A stretch of 64,000 nucleotides of DNA from Paracoccus spongiarum. Lineage in GTDB: Bacteria; Pseudomonadota; Alphaproteobacteria; Rhodobacterales; Rhodobacteraceae. The notes below the pieces were generated by a model, which had not been told where the DNA came from, ran no database searches, and saw only the letters and a program-made list of their open reading frames with translations. The position numbers and the translations under genes were made by a program. This document shows, piece by piece, positions 45,643 through 53,862 of the stretch. The DNA lies in NCBI RefSeq assembly GCF_030732095.1, contig NZ_JAVAMQ010000014.1, forward strand, positions 1 through 64,000. The letters are read 5' to 3'. Position 1 is the stretch's first letter. Each line of letters starts with the position of its first letter.

Positions 45643-46836
45643 ATGGCCGAATTCAAGACGATCGACGACATGGACCTGGACGGGAAGGTGGTGCTGACCC
45701 GCGTGGACCTGAACGTGCCGCTGGAGGAGGGGCGCGTCACCGACGCAACCCGCATCGAGAAGATCGTGCCGACGGTCAAGGATATCCAGGCTCGCGGCGG
45801 CATCCCGGTGCTGCTGGCCCATTTCGACCGCCCCAAGGGCAAGCGGGTCGAGACGATGAGCCTGCACCAGATCCTGCCGGCGCTGGAACAGGCGCTTGGC
45901 CAGCCCGTCGCCTTCGCCGAGGACTGCATCGGCGGTCCGGCCAAGCGCGTCGTCGCGGCGCTGAAGCCCGGCGATGTGGCGCTGCTGGAAAACACCCGCT
46001 TCCACGCCGGCGAGGAAGCCAATGACCACACCTTCGCGGCCTCGCTGGCGGCGCTGGGCGGGGCCTATGTGAACGACGCCTTCTCGGCCGCGCATCGCGC
46101 CCATGCCTCGACCGAGGGGCTGGCGCGGCTGCTGCCCTCGGGGGCGGGGCGGCTGATGGAGGCCGAGCTGAAGGCGCTGGACGCGGCCCTTGGCAATCCG
46201 CAGCGGCCGGTGATGGCGGTGGTCGGCGGCGCGAAGGTCTCGACCAAGCTGGACCTGCTGACCAACCTGCTCGACAAGGTCGATCACCTGGTGATCGGCG
46301 GCGGCATGGCCAACACCTTCCTGGTCGCGCAGGGCGTCGAGGTCGGCAAGTCGCTGGCCGAACGCGACATGGCCGACACCGCCCGCGCGATCCTCGACAA
46401 GGCCGCGCAGGGCGGTTGCGTCATCCATTTGCCGCGCGACATCGTGGTGGCGCGCGAATTCAGGGCGGGGGCCGACAGCGAGGTGCTGCCCGTGGATCAG
46501 TGCCCCGCCGACGCGATGATCCTCGATGCCGGGCCGCAGACCGTCGAGGCGCTGACCGAGGCGATGGAAACCTGCAGCACGCTGATCTGGAACGGCCCGC
46601 TTGGCGCCTTCGAGATCGAGCCCTTCGACCGCGCCACCAATGCCGCGGCGCTGGCGGCGGCGCGGCTGACGCGCGAGGACCGGCTGATCTCGGTCGCCGG
46701 GGGTGGCGACACGGTCGCGGCGCTGAACAAGGCCGGCGCGGCGGCCGGTTTTACCTTCATCTCGACCGCGGGCGGTGCCTTCCTGGAATGGATGGAGGGC
46801 AGGGACCTGCCGGGCGTCGCCGCGCTGCAGACCTGA
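45643..46836 (+). CDS. pgk: Phosphoglycerate kinase
   Basis: Transfers phosphate between 1,3-bisphosphoglycerate and ADP in glycolysis and gluconeogenesis. The 397 residues match the family. Substrate-binding [13 protein letters not shown] and HFDRPKGKR are N-terminal; the hinge and nucleotide domain contain [27 protein letters not shown] and the glycine loop [16 protein letters not shown]. The start has GAGAGGACGCGAC upstream. It is a single gene, followed by a bidirectional hairpin and, about 0.9 kb on, the aldolase gene of the same pathway. Confidence 0.97.
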   Translation: MAEFKTIDDMDLDGKVVLTRVDLNVPLEEGRVTDATRIEKIVPTVKDIQARGGIPVLLAHFDRPKGKRVETMSLHQILPALEQALGQPVAFAEDCIGGPAKRVVAALKPGDVALLENTRFHAGEEANDHTFAASLAALGGAYVNDAFSAAHRAHASTEGLARLLPSGAGRLMEAELKALDAALGNPQRPVMAVVGGAKVSTKLDLLTNLLDKVDHLVIGGGMANTFLVAQGVEVGKSLAERDMADTARAILDKAAQGGCVIHLPRDIVVAREFRAGADSEVLPVDQCPADAMILDAGPQTVEALTEAMETCSTLIWNGPLGAFEIEPFDRATNAAALAAARLTREDRLISVAGGGDTVAALNKAGAAAGFTFISTAGGAFLEWMEGRDLPGVAALQT

Positions 46837-46875
46837 CCGGCGCGGCCGGCCGGCGGGCCGGCCACGGACGGGCAA

Positions 46876-46899
46876 AAGGGGCGGCCAGGGCCGCCCCTT
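46876..46899. terminator. Bidirectional terminator between pgk and the Asn/Gly-repeat gene
   Basis: AAGGGGCGGC (46876-46885) and GCCGCCCCTT (46890-46899) form a 10-bp perfect stem with a 4-nt loop between convergent genes. A-rich and T-containing flanks favour function in both directions. Confidence 0.8.
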
Positions 46900-46923
46900 G
46901 TCGTGTCATTCGCATCGCAGGCT

Positions 46924-47502
46924 TCAGCCCAGCAACAGGCCCAGCAGCCCGCCCGAGGACGAACCCGACCCGTTGCCGCTGTTGGCGGAACTGGACTGGC
47001 CGTTCTGCGAGTTGTTGCCATTGGCATTGCCGTTGCCGTTGCCATTGGCATTGCCGTTGCCGTTGCCGTTGGCACTGCCGCCGCTTGCCTCGCCACCGGA
47101 TGCCGGGGGTTCGGTTGCGCCACCGGCATCCGCCGGGGGCGGGGCCTCGGGCTCGGCGACGGGGTCGCCGTTGTCGGCAACCGGCGATTCTCCACCGGCT
47201 TCGGCTTGGACGGGCGGCGTGCCCGCATCGTCTTCGGCAGGCGCCGCGGGGGCGCCGGTGACTCCGGTCGCTTCGCGATAGGTGGTAATGCGCGCAAGCC
47301 AGTTGCGATATTCCTGGGGCACGCTGTCCTTGGGCTTTACCTCGATCGTGGCCGGCCAGCTTTCGGTTGCAGTATCGCCTGCGGCGGTAATCGGCTGCAG
47401 GAAGACGCTGCGCTGGTTGGCACCTATTTCGGTGGACAGCGCGGGGGAATTCAGCCCGAACAGGGGCAGCTGGTAATGCGCGAGGGATGTGTTCATGAAC
47501 AT
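46924..47502 (-). CDS. Hypothetical protein with low-complexity Asn/Gly tail
   Basis: A 192-residue protein with no family I can name. Residues 1-75 are a folded-looking region (SLAHYQLPLFGLNSPALS to YRNWLARITTYREATG). Residues 78-135 are rich in Ala, Pro, Glu and Asp. Residues 136-185 consist of Gly-Asn repeats (ANGNGNGNANGNGNGN) and Ser/Gly runs, ending in hydrophobic GGLLGLLLG. There is no signal peptide. AAAGGAGGTCTC before the ATG is a near-perfect ribosome binding site, which argues for real and strong translation. It is convergent with pgk and divergent from the aldolase gene. Confidence 0.7.
   Translation of the reverse strand: MFMNTSLAHYQLPLFGLNSPALSTEIGANQRSVFLQPITAAGDTATESWPATIEVKPKDSVPQEYRNWLARITTYREATGVTGAPAAPAEDDAGTPPVQAEAGGESPVADNGDPVAEPEAPPPADAGGATEPPASGGEASGGSANGNGNGNANGNGNGNANGNNSQNGQSSSANSGNGSGSSSGGLLGLLLG
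47014..47061. repeat. Two exact 24-bp tandem repeats coding Asn/Gly
   Basis: The 24-bp unit at 47014-47037 is repeated without change at 47038-47061, followed by a shorter degenerate copy up to about 47078. It encodes the Asn/Gly repeats of the hypothetical protein. Exact identity at the DNA level suggests recent slippage, so copy number probably varies among strains. Confidence 0.85.
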
Positions 47503-47707
47503 GAGACCTCCTTTCGTCTGGCCCTCGGTTCAAGATATGCAAGTTAATCGTTAGCGCCGCGAGTCAAGACTGGTTAAGTTTTTATGAATGCGGGCATTTT
47601 GCGGACGAAACCGGGGTTTTCCCGGCGGCTCGGGCTGTTAGCGTCACCAGCGTTGCCTTGGCCCGCGCGCATGCTATTCAGCCTGCGATGACCAGAGGAG
47701 ACAGTCG

Positions 47708-48634
47708 ATGCAGATGACCGATACGGTGCGCCGGATCCTTGCGAATTACGAGGGCGAAACGCCGGGGGTGAAGGCACAGCTGGCGCGGATGCTGATGACC
47801 GGCAAGCTGGCCGGCACCGGCAAGATGATCATCCTGCCCGTCGACCAGGGCTTCGAGCACGGCCCGGCACGGTCCTTCGCGCCGAACCCGGCGGGCTATG
47901 ACCCGCACTACCATTACCAGCTGGCGATCGATGCGGGATTGAATGCCTACGCCGCGCCTTTGGGCATGATCGAGGCCGGCGCCGACAGCTTTGCCGGACA
48001 GATCCCGACAATCCTCAAGGTCAACAGCGCCAACAGCCTGATGTCGGACTCCGCCGGCAAGAACCAGGCGATCACCGCCAGCGTCGATGACGCGCTGCGG
48101 CTTGGCTGCGCGGCGATCGGCTTCACGATCTATCCGGGTTCGGACATGGCGCTGGACATGTTCGAGGAGATCGTCGCGATGCGCAAGGAAGCCGCTGCCA
48201 AGGGTGTGGCGACAGTGATCTGGTCCTATCCGCGCGGCGAGGCGATCAGCAAGGACGGCGAGACGGCCATCGACATCGCCGCCTATGCGGCCCAGATCGC
48301 GGCGCTGATCGGCGCGCATGTCATCAAGATCAAGCTGTCGACCGATCACCTGATGCTGCCCGAAGCCAGGAAGGTCTATGAGGATCGCGGCATCGACGTG
48401 TCGAGCCAGGCCGCGCGCGTTGACCATTGCATGCAGGCGGCCTTTGCCGGGCGGCGCATCGTGGTGTTCTCGGGCGGGGCGGCCAAGGGCGCGGATGCGG
48501 TCTTCGACGATGCCCGCGCGATCCGCGACGGCGGTGGCAATGGCAGCATCATCGGGCGCAACAGCTTCCAGCGGTCGCGCGAGGATGCGCTGGACATGCT
48601 GCAGAAGCTGGTCGACATCTACAAGGGTGCCTGA
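47708..48634 (+). CDS. fba: Class I fructose-bisphosphate aldolase (DhnA-type)
   Basis: Cleaves fructose-1,6-bisphosphate to triose phosphates. The 308-residue archaeal/DhnA-type class I enzyme is metal-independent. Motifs are ILPVDQGFEHGP (about 43-54), GCAAIGFTIYPGSD, VIWSYPRGE, and the Schiff-base lysine region HVIKIKLSTD (about 205-214). Beta-strand ends carry FSGGAAKG and NGSIIGRNSFQR for phosphate binding. AGAGGAG precedes the ATG. A terminator follows about 80 bp after the stop. Some DhnA relatives act on other ketose phosphates, but next to pgk glycolysis is most likely. Confidence 0.92.
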   Translation: MQMTDTVRRILANYEGETPGVKAQLARMLMTGKLAGTGKMIILPVDQGFEHGPARSFAPNPAGYDPHYHYQLAIDAGLNAYAAPLGMIEAGADSFAGQIPTILKVNSANSLMSDSAGKNQAITASVDDALRLGCAAIGFTIYPGSDMALDMFEEIVAMRKEAAAKGVATVIWSYPRGEAISKDGETAIDIAAYAAQIAALIGAHVIKIKLSTDHLMLPEARKVYEDRGIDVSSQAARVDHCMQAAFAGRRIVVFSGGAAKGADAVFDDARAIRDGGGNGSIIGRNSFQRSREDALDMLQKLVDIYKGA

Positions 48635-48713
48635 TCCGCGCGGGGCCCGAGGGCAATCCTAGCGGACGCGCCGCGTTGCGGCGCGACACGATCTGCGCCT
48701 GACGGCGCGGAAC

Positions 48714-48735
48714 GAGGGGGCGCTGACGCCCCCTC
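48714..48735 (+). terminator. fba terminator
   Basis: GAGGGGGCG (48714-48722) and CGCCCCCTC (48727-48735) form a 9-bp stem with a CTGA loop followed by TTGCG, 80 bp after the aldolase stop. Confidence 0.7.
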
Positions 48736-48777
48736 TTGCGTCCCGGCGGGCCGCAATTCACCCCCGGCCCGGCGCTG

Positions 48778-48847
48778 ACGGACCGGAAGCGTCGCTTTCG
48801 GTCCGTGCGGCGGCGGTTTGGTAGGGCCGCCGCGGGGTCGCGGCGGC
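48778..48847 (+). promoter_or_regulatory. Two consecutive hairpins in front of the ASKHA gene
   Basis: Hairpin 1 pairs ACGGACCGGAAGC (48778-48790) with GCTTTCGGTCCGT (48794-48806), 13 bp with one G-T pair and a GTC loop. Hairpin 2 pairs GCCGCCGC (48826-48833) with GCGGCGGC (48840-48847). The coding start follows 27 bp later. They may be a leader control element or a second terminator for fba; the sequence cannot decide. Confidence 0.5.
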
Positions 48848-48874
48848 TAGGCCGGACAGAGGCAGGGGGGCAGC

Positions 48875-50932
48875 ATGCGCGACGAGCCACTGGTCATCTT
48901 CACGCCGTCGGGCCGGCGCGGTCGGGTTCCGGCGGGGATCACGGTGCTGGAGGCCGCGCGCCGGCTGGGAGTGGATCTGGAGTCGGTCTGCGGCGGACGC
49001 GGTATCTGCTCGCGGTGCCAGGTCGTGCCGGGCCGCGGCGCCTTTGCCAAGCATGGCGTGCAGGTCGAAGAGGACGCGCTGTCGCCCCGGAACGAGGTCG
49101 AGGCGCGCTATGACCGGCTGCGCGGCCTGGCCGAGGGGCGGCGCCTGGGATGCCAGGCCCGCATCCAGGGCGATCTGGTGGTCGATGTGCCGCCGGAAAG
49201 CCAGCTGCACCGGCAGGTGATCCGCAAATCCGCGACCGAGCGTGCCATGGCCATGGATCCGGCGGTGCGGGCCTTCCATGTCGCGGTCGCAGCTGCCGGT
49301 CTGGACGAGATGGGCGGTGACTTCCAGCGCCTGCGACAGGCACTGGAATCTCAATGGGGGATAGGGGGGCTGCGGGCCGAGCCCGTCCTGCTGGCCCGCA
49401 TTCAGGGGGTGCTGCGCGCGGCGGACTGGGCGGTGACGGCGGTGGTCCATGACGAGGGCGCAGGTCCGCCGCTGCTGGTCGATCTGCTGGCCGGGCTGCC
49501 CGAGGGGCCGCTGTGCGGGCTGGCGATCGATCTCGGCTCGACGACGATCGCGGGACATCTGGTGGCGCTGGACGACGGCCGGGTGCTGGCCTCCTGCGGC
49601 ATCATGAACCCGCAGATCCGCTTTGGCGAGGATCTGATGAGCCGGGTCAGCCATGCGATGATGAACCCCGGCGGCGCGGCCGAGATGACGCAGGCGGTCC
49701 GCGCCGGGCTGGGCGGGCTGGTCGAGGCGCTGGCGCGCGAGGCGGGGGTCGATCCGCGGCGGATCTGCGACGCGGTGCTGGTCGGAAATCCGGTGATGCA
49801 TCACCTCCTGCTGGGGATCGATCCGGTCGAGTTGGGCCAGGCGCCCTTCGCCGCCGCGACCACCGATGCGCTGAGCCTGCCCGCGCGCGAGGTCGGGCTG
49901 GACATCGCGCCCTCGGCGCGGCTCTATATGCTGCCGATCATTGCCGGCCATGTCGGCGCCGATGCGGCGGCCGTCGTGCTGGCCGAGGCGCCGCAGAGTT
50001 CGGACAGGCCGGTGCTGATCGTCGATGTCGGCACCAATGCCGAGATCATCCTGGGCGACCGAACCCGGGTGCTGGCCTGTTCCTCGCCCACCGGCCCGGC
50101 TTTCGAGGGCGCGCAGATCAGCTGTGGCCAGCGTGCCGCGCCGGGGGCCATCGAGCGGGTCCGCATCGACCCCCTGACGAAGGAACCGCGCTTCCGGGTG
50201 ATCGGCGTCGCGCCCTGGTCCGACGAGCCGGGCTTTGCCGAGGCGATCCGTGGCGTCGGGATCACCGGCATCTGCGGGTCGGGGATCATCGAGGGGGTGG
50301 CCGAGATGCGGATGGCCGGGCTGCTGGACGCCAGCGGGCTGATCGGATCGGCCGAGCAGACCGGCAGCCCGCGCTGCCTGCCGCAGGGCCGCACGCAGGC
50401 CTATCTGCTGCATGGCGGCGACCCGGAAGGCGGGCCGCAGATCACGGTGACGCAGGGCGACATCCGGGCGATCCAGCTGGCGAAATCCGCGCTGTATGCC
50501 GGGGCGCGGCTGTTGATGGACGAATTCGGGATCGACAGCCTCGACCGGGTGGTGCTGGCGGGCGCGTTCGGTGCGCATGTCTCGCCGCTGCACGCGCTGG
50601 TCCTGGGGATGATCCCGGATTGCCCGCCCGAACGGGTGACCAGCGCCGGAAACGCCGCGGGCACGGGCGCGCGGATGGCGCTGTGTTCGCGGGCGGCACG
50701 CCGCGAGATCGAGGCCGAGGTGCGCCGGATCATCCGGGTCGAGACGGCGCTTGCCCCGCGCTTCCAGGAGCATTTCGTGGCCGCGAACGCGATTCCGCAC
50801 GCGACCGACGACCATGCATCGCTACGCGGCACGGTCAACCTGCCGGAGCTCGCCTTCAATGCCTGGGGCGAGGGCGGGCGCGGGCGTCGCAAGCGCCGCG
50901 CGCAGACGTCAGGGGATCCGCCCGAGGCGTGA
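48875..50932 (+). CDS. ASKHA-domain 2Fe-2S protein (corrinoid reductive activator-like, DUF4445)
   Basis: A 685-residue protein. An N-terminal ferredoxin-like domain binds one 2Fe-2S cluster through Cys39, Cys45, Cys48 and Cys93 (SVCGGRGICSRC and RLGCQARI). A middle linker follows, then a large ASKHA-fold ATPase part with LAIDLGSTTIAGHLV at about 210, IVDVGTNAEIILGD, ITGICGSGIIEGVAEM and VVLAGAFGAHVSP. This layout is that of RamA/RACo proteins, which use ATP to re-reduce Co(II) in corrinoid methyltransferase systems. No methyltransferase or corrinoid protein gene lies nearby, so its partner must be elsewhere. Start with GGGGGG upstream. Confidence 0.85.
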   Translation: MRDEPLVIFTPSGRRGRVPAGITVLEAARRLGVDLESVCGGRGICSRCQVVPGRGAFAKHGVQVEEDALSPRNEVEARYDRLRGLAEGRRLGCQARIQGDLVVDVPPESQLHRQVIRKSATERAMAMDPAVRAFHVAVAAAGLDEMGGDFQRLRQALESQWGIGGLRAEPVLLARIQGVLRAADWAVTAVVHDEGAGPPLLVDLLAGLPEGPLCGLAIDLGSTTIAGHLVALDDGRVLASCGIMNPQIRFGEDLMSRVSHAMMNPGGAAEMTQAVRAGLGGLVEALAREAGVDPRRICDAVLVGNPVMHHLLLGIDPVELGQAPFAAATTDALSLPAREVGLDIAPSARLYMLPIIAGHVGADAAAVVLAEAPQSSDRPVLIVDVGTNAEIILGDRTRVLACSSPTGPAFEGAQISCGQRAAPGAIERVRIDPLTKEPRFRVIGVAPWSDEPGFAEAIRGVGITGICGSGIIEGVAEMRMAGLLDASGLIGSAEQTGSPRCLPQGRTQAYLLHGGDPEGGPQITVTQGDIRAIQLAKSALYAGARLLMDEFGIDSLDRVVLAGAFGAHVSPLHALVLGMIPDCPPERVTSAGNAAGTGARMALCSRAARREIEAEVRRIIRVETALAPRFQEHFVAANAIPHATDDHASLRGTVNLPELAFNAWGEGGRGRRKRRAQTSGDPPEA

Positions 50933-50988
50933 CGCGGGGGCGCGAGGGCGCGAGGGCCGCGCCGGTCGCGGCTGCCGACCGCAGCACG

Positions 50989-51561
50989 TCAGCTGCGCAG
51001 GCCCGTGCGCTTCAGCAGCCCCTTGCGCTTGGCCTCGTAATAGTAGCCGCGCGAATACCACCTGACCGCGTCATCGGGATCACCCTCGGCCACCAGCCAG
51101 GCGCCGTGCAGATACTTGACCCCGTAGCGCAGATTGGTGTCGGCATCCAGCAGCCCCGAGGCCGGCCCGCGATAGCCCATCGTGCGCGCGGTCTGCGGCA
51201 GGATCTGCATCAGCCCGTAATAGGGACCGTTGCGCGCCTCGGGGCGGTGCGTCGATTCGCGGATCACGACACGCTGCACCAGTTCGGCCGGGACGCCGTA
51301 ATGCCGCGCCCAGAAATTGATGCGCGACCGCAGATAGGGGGTCTCGTTGGGGTACAGCCCGGTGCTGCGCAGCCCCGAGGGCATCCTCTGGCGCGGCTGG
51401 CCGCAAGCGGCAAGGCCAAGCGCGCCGAGGATCAGGCCACGCCGCGCCAGCCGCCCCGCAGGAAGCCCGGTCGCGGCGGGCATGGTCGCGGCGGGCATGG
51501 TCGCGGTGGGCACGGTCGCGGTGGGCACGGGCGTGGCGGGCACGGGCGTGGCGTCAGACAT
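50989..51561 (-). CDS. Lytic transglycosylase (SLT domain), probable lipoprotein
   Basis: A peptidoglycan lytic transglycosylase of up to 190 residues. The SLT domain (about 70-175) shows [32 protein letters not shown] with the catalytic Glu, then [19 protein letters not shown] and [13 protein letters not shown] lipobox LAAC (Cys53) follows the hydrophobic run LILGALGL. Upstream of it the first 32 residues are Ala-Thr-Pro repeats, odd in front of a signal peptide. An internal ATG in the repeats, giving [17 protein letters not shown] as the start, would make a normal lipoprotein. The first ATG overlaps the end of lpdA by 8 bp. Confidence 0.82.
   Translation of the reverse strand: MSDATPVPATPVPTATVPTATMPAATMPAATGLPAGRLARRGLILGALGLAACGQPRQRMPSGLRSTGLYPNETPYLRSRINFWARHYGVPAELVQRVVIRESTHRPEARNGPYYGLMQILPQTARTMGYRGPASGLLDADTNLRYGVKYLHGAWLVAEGDPDDAVRWYSRGYYYEAKRKGLLKRTGLRS
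51471..51545. repeat. Five 15-bp tandem repeats at the start of the transglycosylase gene
   Basis: Units 1 and 2 are identical (TCGCGGCGGGCATGG), units 3 and 4 are identical (TCGCGGTGGGCACGG), and unit 5 is GCGTGGCGGGCACGG. On the minus strand they code for five Ala-Thr-Met/Val-Pro-type pentapeptides. Each ATG-containing unit also offers an in-frame start codon. Confidence 0.85.
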
Positions 51562-52942
51562 GGATCGCGCCGTCGCCGCAGGCCAGGGCGGCCTCGCGCA
51601 CCGCCTCGGAGGTGGTGGGGTGGGCGTGGCATGTCAGCGCCAGATCCTCGGCCGCGGCGCCGAACTCCATCGCCACGCAGACCTCGTGGATCATCTCGCC
51701 GGCATTGGGGCCGATGATGTGGCAGCCGAGGATGCGATCGGTCTCGGCGTCGGCGATCAGCTTGACGAAGCCTTCCGCCTGCATCGCGGCCTTCGCACGG
51801 GCATTGCCCATGAAGGGGAACTTGCCCAGCTTGATCTTGCGGCCGCTGTCCTTCGCGGCCTCTTCGGTCAGGCCGACATTCGCGACCTCGGGGGTTGTGT
51901 AGATGACCCCGGGGATGACTCCGTAATTCACATGACCATGCTTGCCGGCGATCACCTCGGCCACGGCCATGCCCTCGTCCTCGGCCTTGTGGGCCAGCAT
52001 CGGGCCGGGCACGCAGTCGCCGATGGCATGGATCCCCGCGACGCTGGTGGCCCAGTGGTCGTCGATCTGCACGAAGCCGCGATCGGTCATCGTCACGCCC
52101 AGATCGTCAAGCCCCAGCCCCTCGACCTGCGGCCGGCGGCCGGTGGCGACGAGGACGCAATCGGCCTCGATCTGGTGTTCGCTGTCGTCCTTTCTCAACG
52201 TGTAGGTCAGCCGCGCCTTGCCCTTCTGGACCTCGGCCGATGTCACCGCCGCGCCGAGGACGAATGTCAATCCCTGCTTGGTCAAAATCTTCTGGAACTG
52301 CTTCTGCACCTCGCCATCCATCCCCGGCGTGATGGCGTCGAGATATTCGATCACCGTCACCTCGGCGCCGAGGCGCGCATAGACCGAGCCGAGTTCGAGG
52401 CCGATCACCCCGGCGCCGATGACGACCATGGATTTCGGGATCTTCGGCAGCGCCAGCGCGCCGGTCGAATCGACGATCACACCGCCGGCATTGTCGACTT
52501 CGACCCCCTTCAGCGCGGCCGGGATCGAGCCTGTGGCGATGACGATCCTCTTCGTCTCGTGCAGGTCGTCCCCGACCCGGACCTTGCCGGGCGCCTCGAT
52601 CCGGGCCCAGCCCTTCAGCCAGTCGATCTTGTTCTTCTTGAAGAGGAACTCGATCCCCTTGGTGTTGCCCTGAACGGTGTCGGCCTTGTAGCCCTGCATC
52701 TTGCGCCAGTCGACCTTCACCTTGGCGCCGGTCAGGCCCATGCGGTCGAAGTTCTCATGGGTCTCGTGCAGCATGTGGCTGGCGTGCAGCAGCGCCTTGG
52801 ACGGGATGCAGCCGACATTGAGGCAGGTGCCGCCAAGCGTCTCGCGGCCCTCGACACAGGCGACCTTGAGGCCGAGCTGGGCGGCGCGGATGGCACAGAC
52901 ATAGCCGCCGGGGCCGGCGCCGATCACGATCAGGTCATACAT
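51554..52942 (-). CDS. lpdA: Dihydrolipoyl dehydrogenase (E3)
   Basis: Flavoprotein that reoxidises lipoamide with NAD+ in 2-oxoacid dehydrogenase complexes. The 462 residues match the family. FAD motif [14 protein letters not shown] is at 8-21; redox-active Cys40 and Cys45 are in [13 protein letters not shown]; the NAD motif is [19 protein letters not shown]; the catalytic His lies in [11 protein letters not shown]. It is near the end of the suc cluster, so it most probably serves 2-oxoglutarate dehydrogenase. A REP-like sequence lies just upstream. Confidence 0.96.
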   Translation of the reverse strand: MYDLIVIGAGPGGYVCAIRAAQLGLKVACVEGRETLGGTCLNVGCIPSKALLHASHMLHETHENFDRMGLTGAKVKVDWRKMQGYKADTVQGNTKGIEFLFKKNKIDWLKGWARIEAPGKVRVGDDLHETKRIVIATGSIPAALKGVEVDNAGGVIVDSTGALALPKIPKSMVVIGAGVIGLELGSVYARLGAEVTVIEYLDAITPGMDGEVQKQFQKILTKQGLTFVLGAAVTSAEVQKGKARLTYTLRKDDSEHQIEADCVLVATGRRPQVEGLGLDDLGVTMTDRGFVQIDDHWATSVAGIHAIGDCVPGPMLAHKAEDEGMAVAEVIAGKHGHVNYGVIPGVIYTTPEVANVGLTEEAAKDSGRKIKLGKFPFMGNARAKAAMQAEGFVKLIADAETDRILGCHIIGPNAGEMIHEVCVAMEFGAAAEDLALTCHAHPTTSEAVREAALACGDGAIHV

Positions 52943-52973
52943 CTTTCATGTCCTTCTTTCGGTGGCGGCAGCC

Positions 52974-53014
52974 GGGGGCTTTGCGCCCCCGGACCCCCGC
53001 AGGATATTTGAACC
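52974..53014. repeat. REP-like intergenic element
   Basis: GGGGGC (52974-52979), TTTGC loop and GCCCCC (52985-52990) are followed by GGACCCCCGCAGGATATTTG. I recall near-identical palindromic sequences scattered through Rhodobacteraceae genomes; only one copy is seen here, so its repetitive nature rests on memory. It may act as a terminator or mRNA-stabilising hairpin between MAPEG and lpdA. Confidence 0.5.
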
Positions 53015-53022
53015 AGGGCAAA

Positions 53023-53412
53023 TCACAGCAGGGCCGCAAGCAGCATCGCGATTGTGGCCAGGAAGCCGGTCGCCCAGATCACCGAGCGCCAGGGTGCCCA
53101 GCCGAGGGCGTAGGCCGGAACATAGAGCACCCGCGCCGCAAGGTAGAGCCAGGCGCAGCCCGCCGTCAGCCCCGAGGCAGCATCCCCCAGGACGACCACC
53201 AGCACGGCGATGGTGAAGAAGATCAGCCCCTCGAAATGGTTCTGGACAGCGCGGCGCAGGCGGCCGGTCAGCGGCGAGAAATCGGGCTGGCTGTCGCGCG
53301 GACCGAGATTCCAGGCGTTGCCGACATCGCGATTCATGACGAAGCCAGCCAGGCCGATCTGGGCGGCCTGCAGCAGGGCGGCCAGCGCAAGGACGGTCAG
53401 TTCCTGGCTCAT
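53023..53412 (-). CDS. MAPEG family membrane protein
   Basis: A 129-residue protein with four hydrophobic segments (about 5-25, 60-80, 82-100, 108-128). The sequence NAWNLGPRDSQPDFSPLTGRLRRAVQNHFEGL between segments 1 and 2 fits the MAPEG family (membrane-associated proteins in eicosanoid and glutathione metabolism), including the conserved R-x-x-x-N-x-x-E pattern (RRAVQNHFEG) used for glutathione binding. Bacterial members are poorly characterised. The start overlaps the preceding small gene by 4 bp; both sit between odhB and lpdA. Confidence 0.82.
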   Translation of the reverse strand: MSQELTVLALAALLQAAQIGLAGFVMNRDVGNAWNLGPRDSQPDFSPLTGRLRRAVQNHFEGLIFFTIAVLVVVLGDAASGLTAGCAWLYLAARVLYVPAYALGWAPWRSVIWATGFLATIAMLLAALL

Positions 53413-53663
53413 GCGGTTTCCACGAAGTGGAAGCTGGTCGCGTCCACACCGGCCTGCGAATGAAACACGGCGGCCGCGCCCTCGAGCCAGGCGCGGGCGG
53501 CGCGGGCGTCGCCGACGCTGAACAGCGCCCAGGCGTTGCGGTCATCCTCGCGCCAAAGCTGCAGAAGCGACAGGCCGTTCAGGCCCCGATCCTCGGCATC
53601 GGCATCGAAGGCGGCGCGGAAGCGGGCGTAATCTGCGACGCTGTAACGGGCGATCATCTGCAT
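53409..53663 (-). CDS. Small hypothetical protein, possibly of the ABM ferredoxin-like fold
   Basis: An 84-residue protein (MQMIARYSVADYARFRAAFDADAEDRG onward). The pattern of strand, helix, strand with ALFSVGDARAARAWLEGAAAVF and a final VDATSFHFVETA strand suggests a dimeric alpha-beta barrel such as antibiotic biosynthesis monooxygenase-like proteins, but I cannot name the family. The start at 53663 is preferred because GGAG lies 7 bp upstream; an ATG at 53669 is too close to it. It is translationally coupled to the MAPEG gene. Its position inside the suc cluster may be historical. Confidence 0.65.
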   Translation of the reverse strand: MQMIARYSVADYARFRAAFDADAEDRGLNGLSLLQLWREDDRNAWALFSVGDARAARAWLEGAAAVFHSQAGVDATSFHFVETA

Positions 53664-53862
53664 CTGCATTCTCCTGGCCTGGGGCGGGGGGAAGGGGGCT
53701 TCATGGCGTGGCACCGGTCCTGATCGCAGCCCTGCGCCCGGGCGGGGACAAGGCGGGACCGGGCATCGGAGCGTGGCGCGGGAGGGGTATGGGGACCGGC
53801 GGGCATCGAGGACCTCGGGAGGTGCGGGGCCGGGCGATCCGGCCCCGCCGCGGCGGGCGCGA

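Noticed and set aside
46990..47080. CRISPR-like direct repeats
   Set aside because: The repeats are adjacent without spacers and lie in frame inside a coding sequence.
51471..51545. CRISPR or iteron array
   Set aside because: Units are 15 bp, contiguous, GC-rich and coding; no replication gene is nearby.
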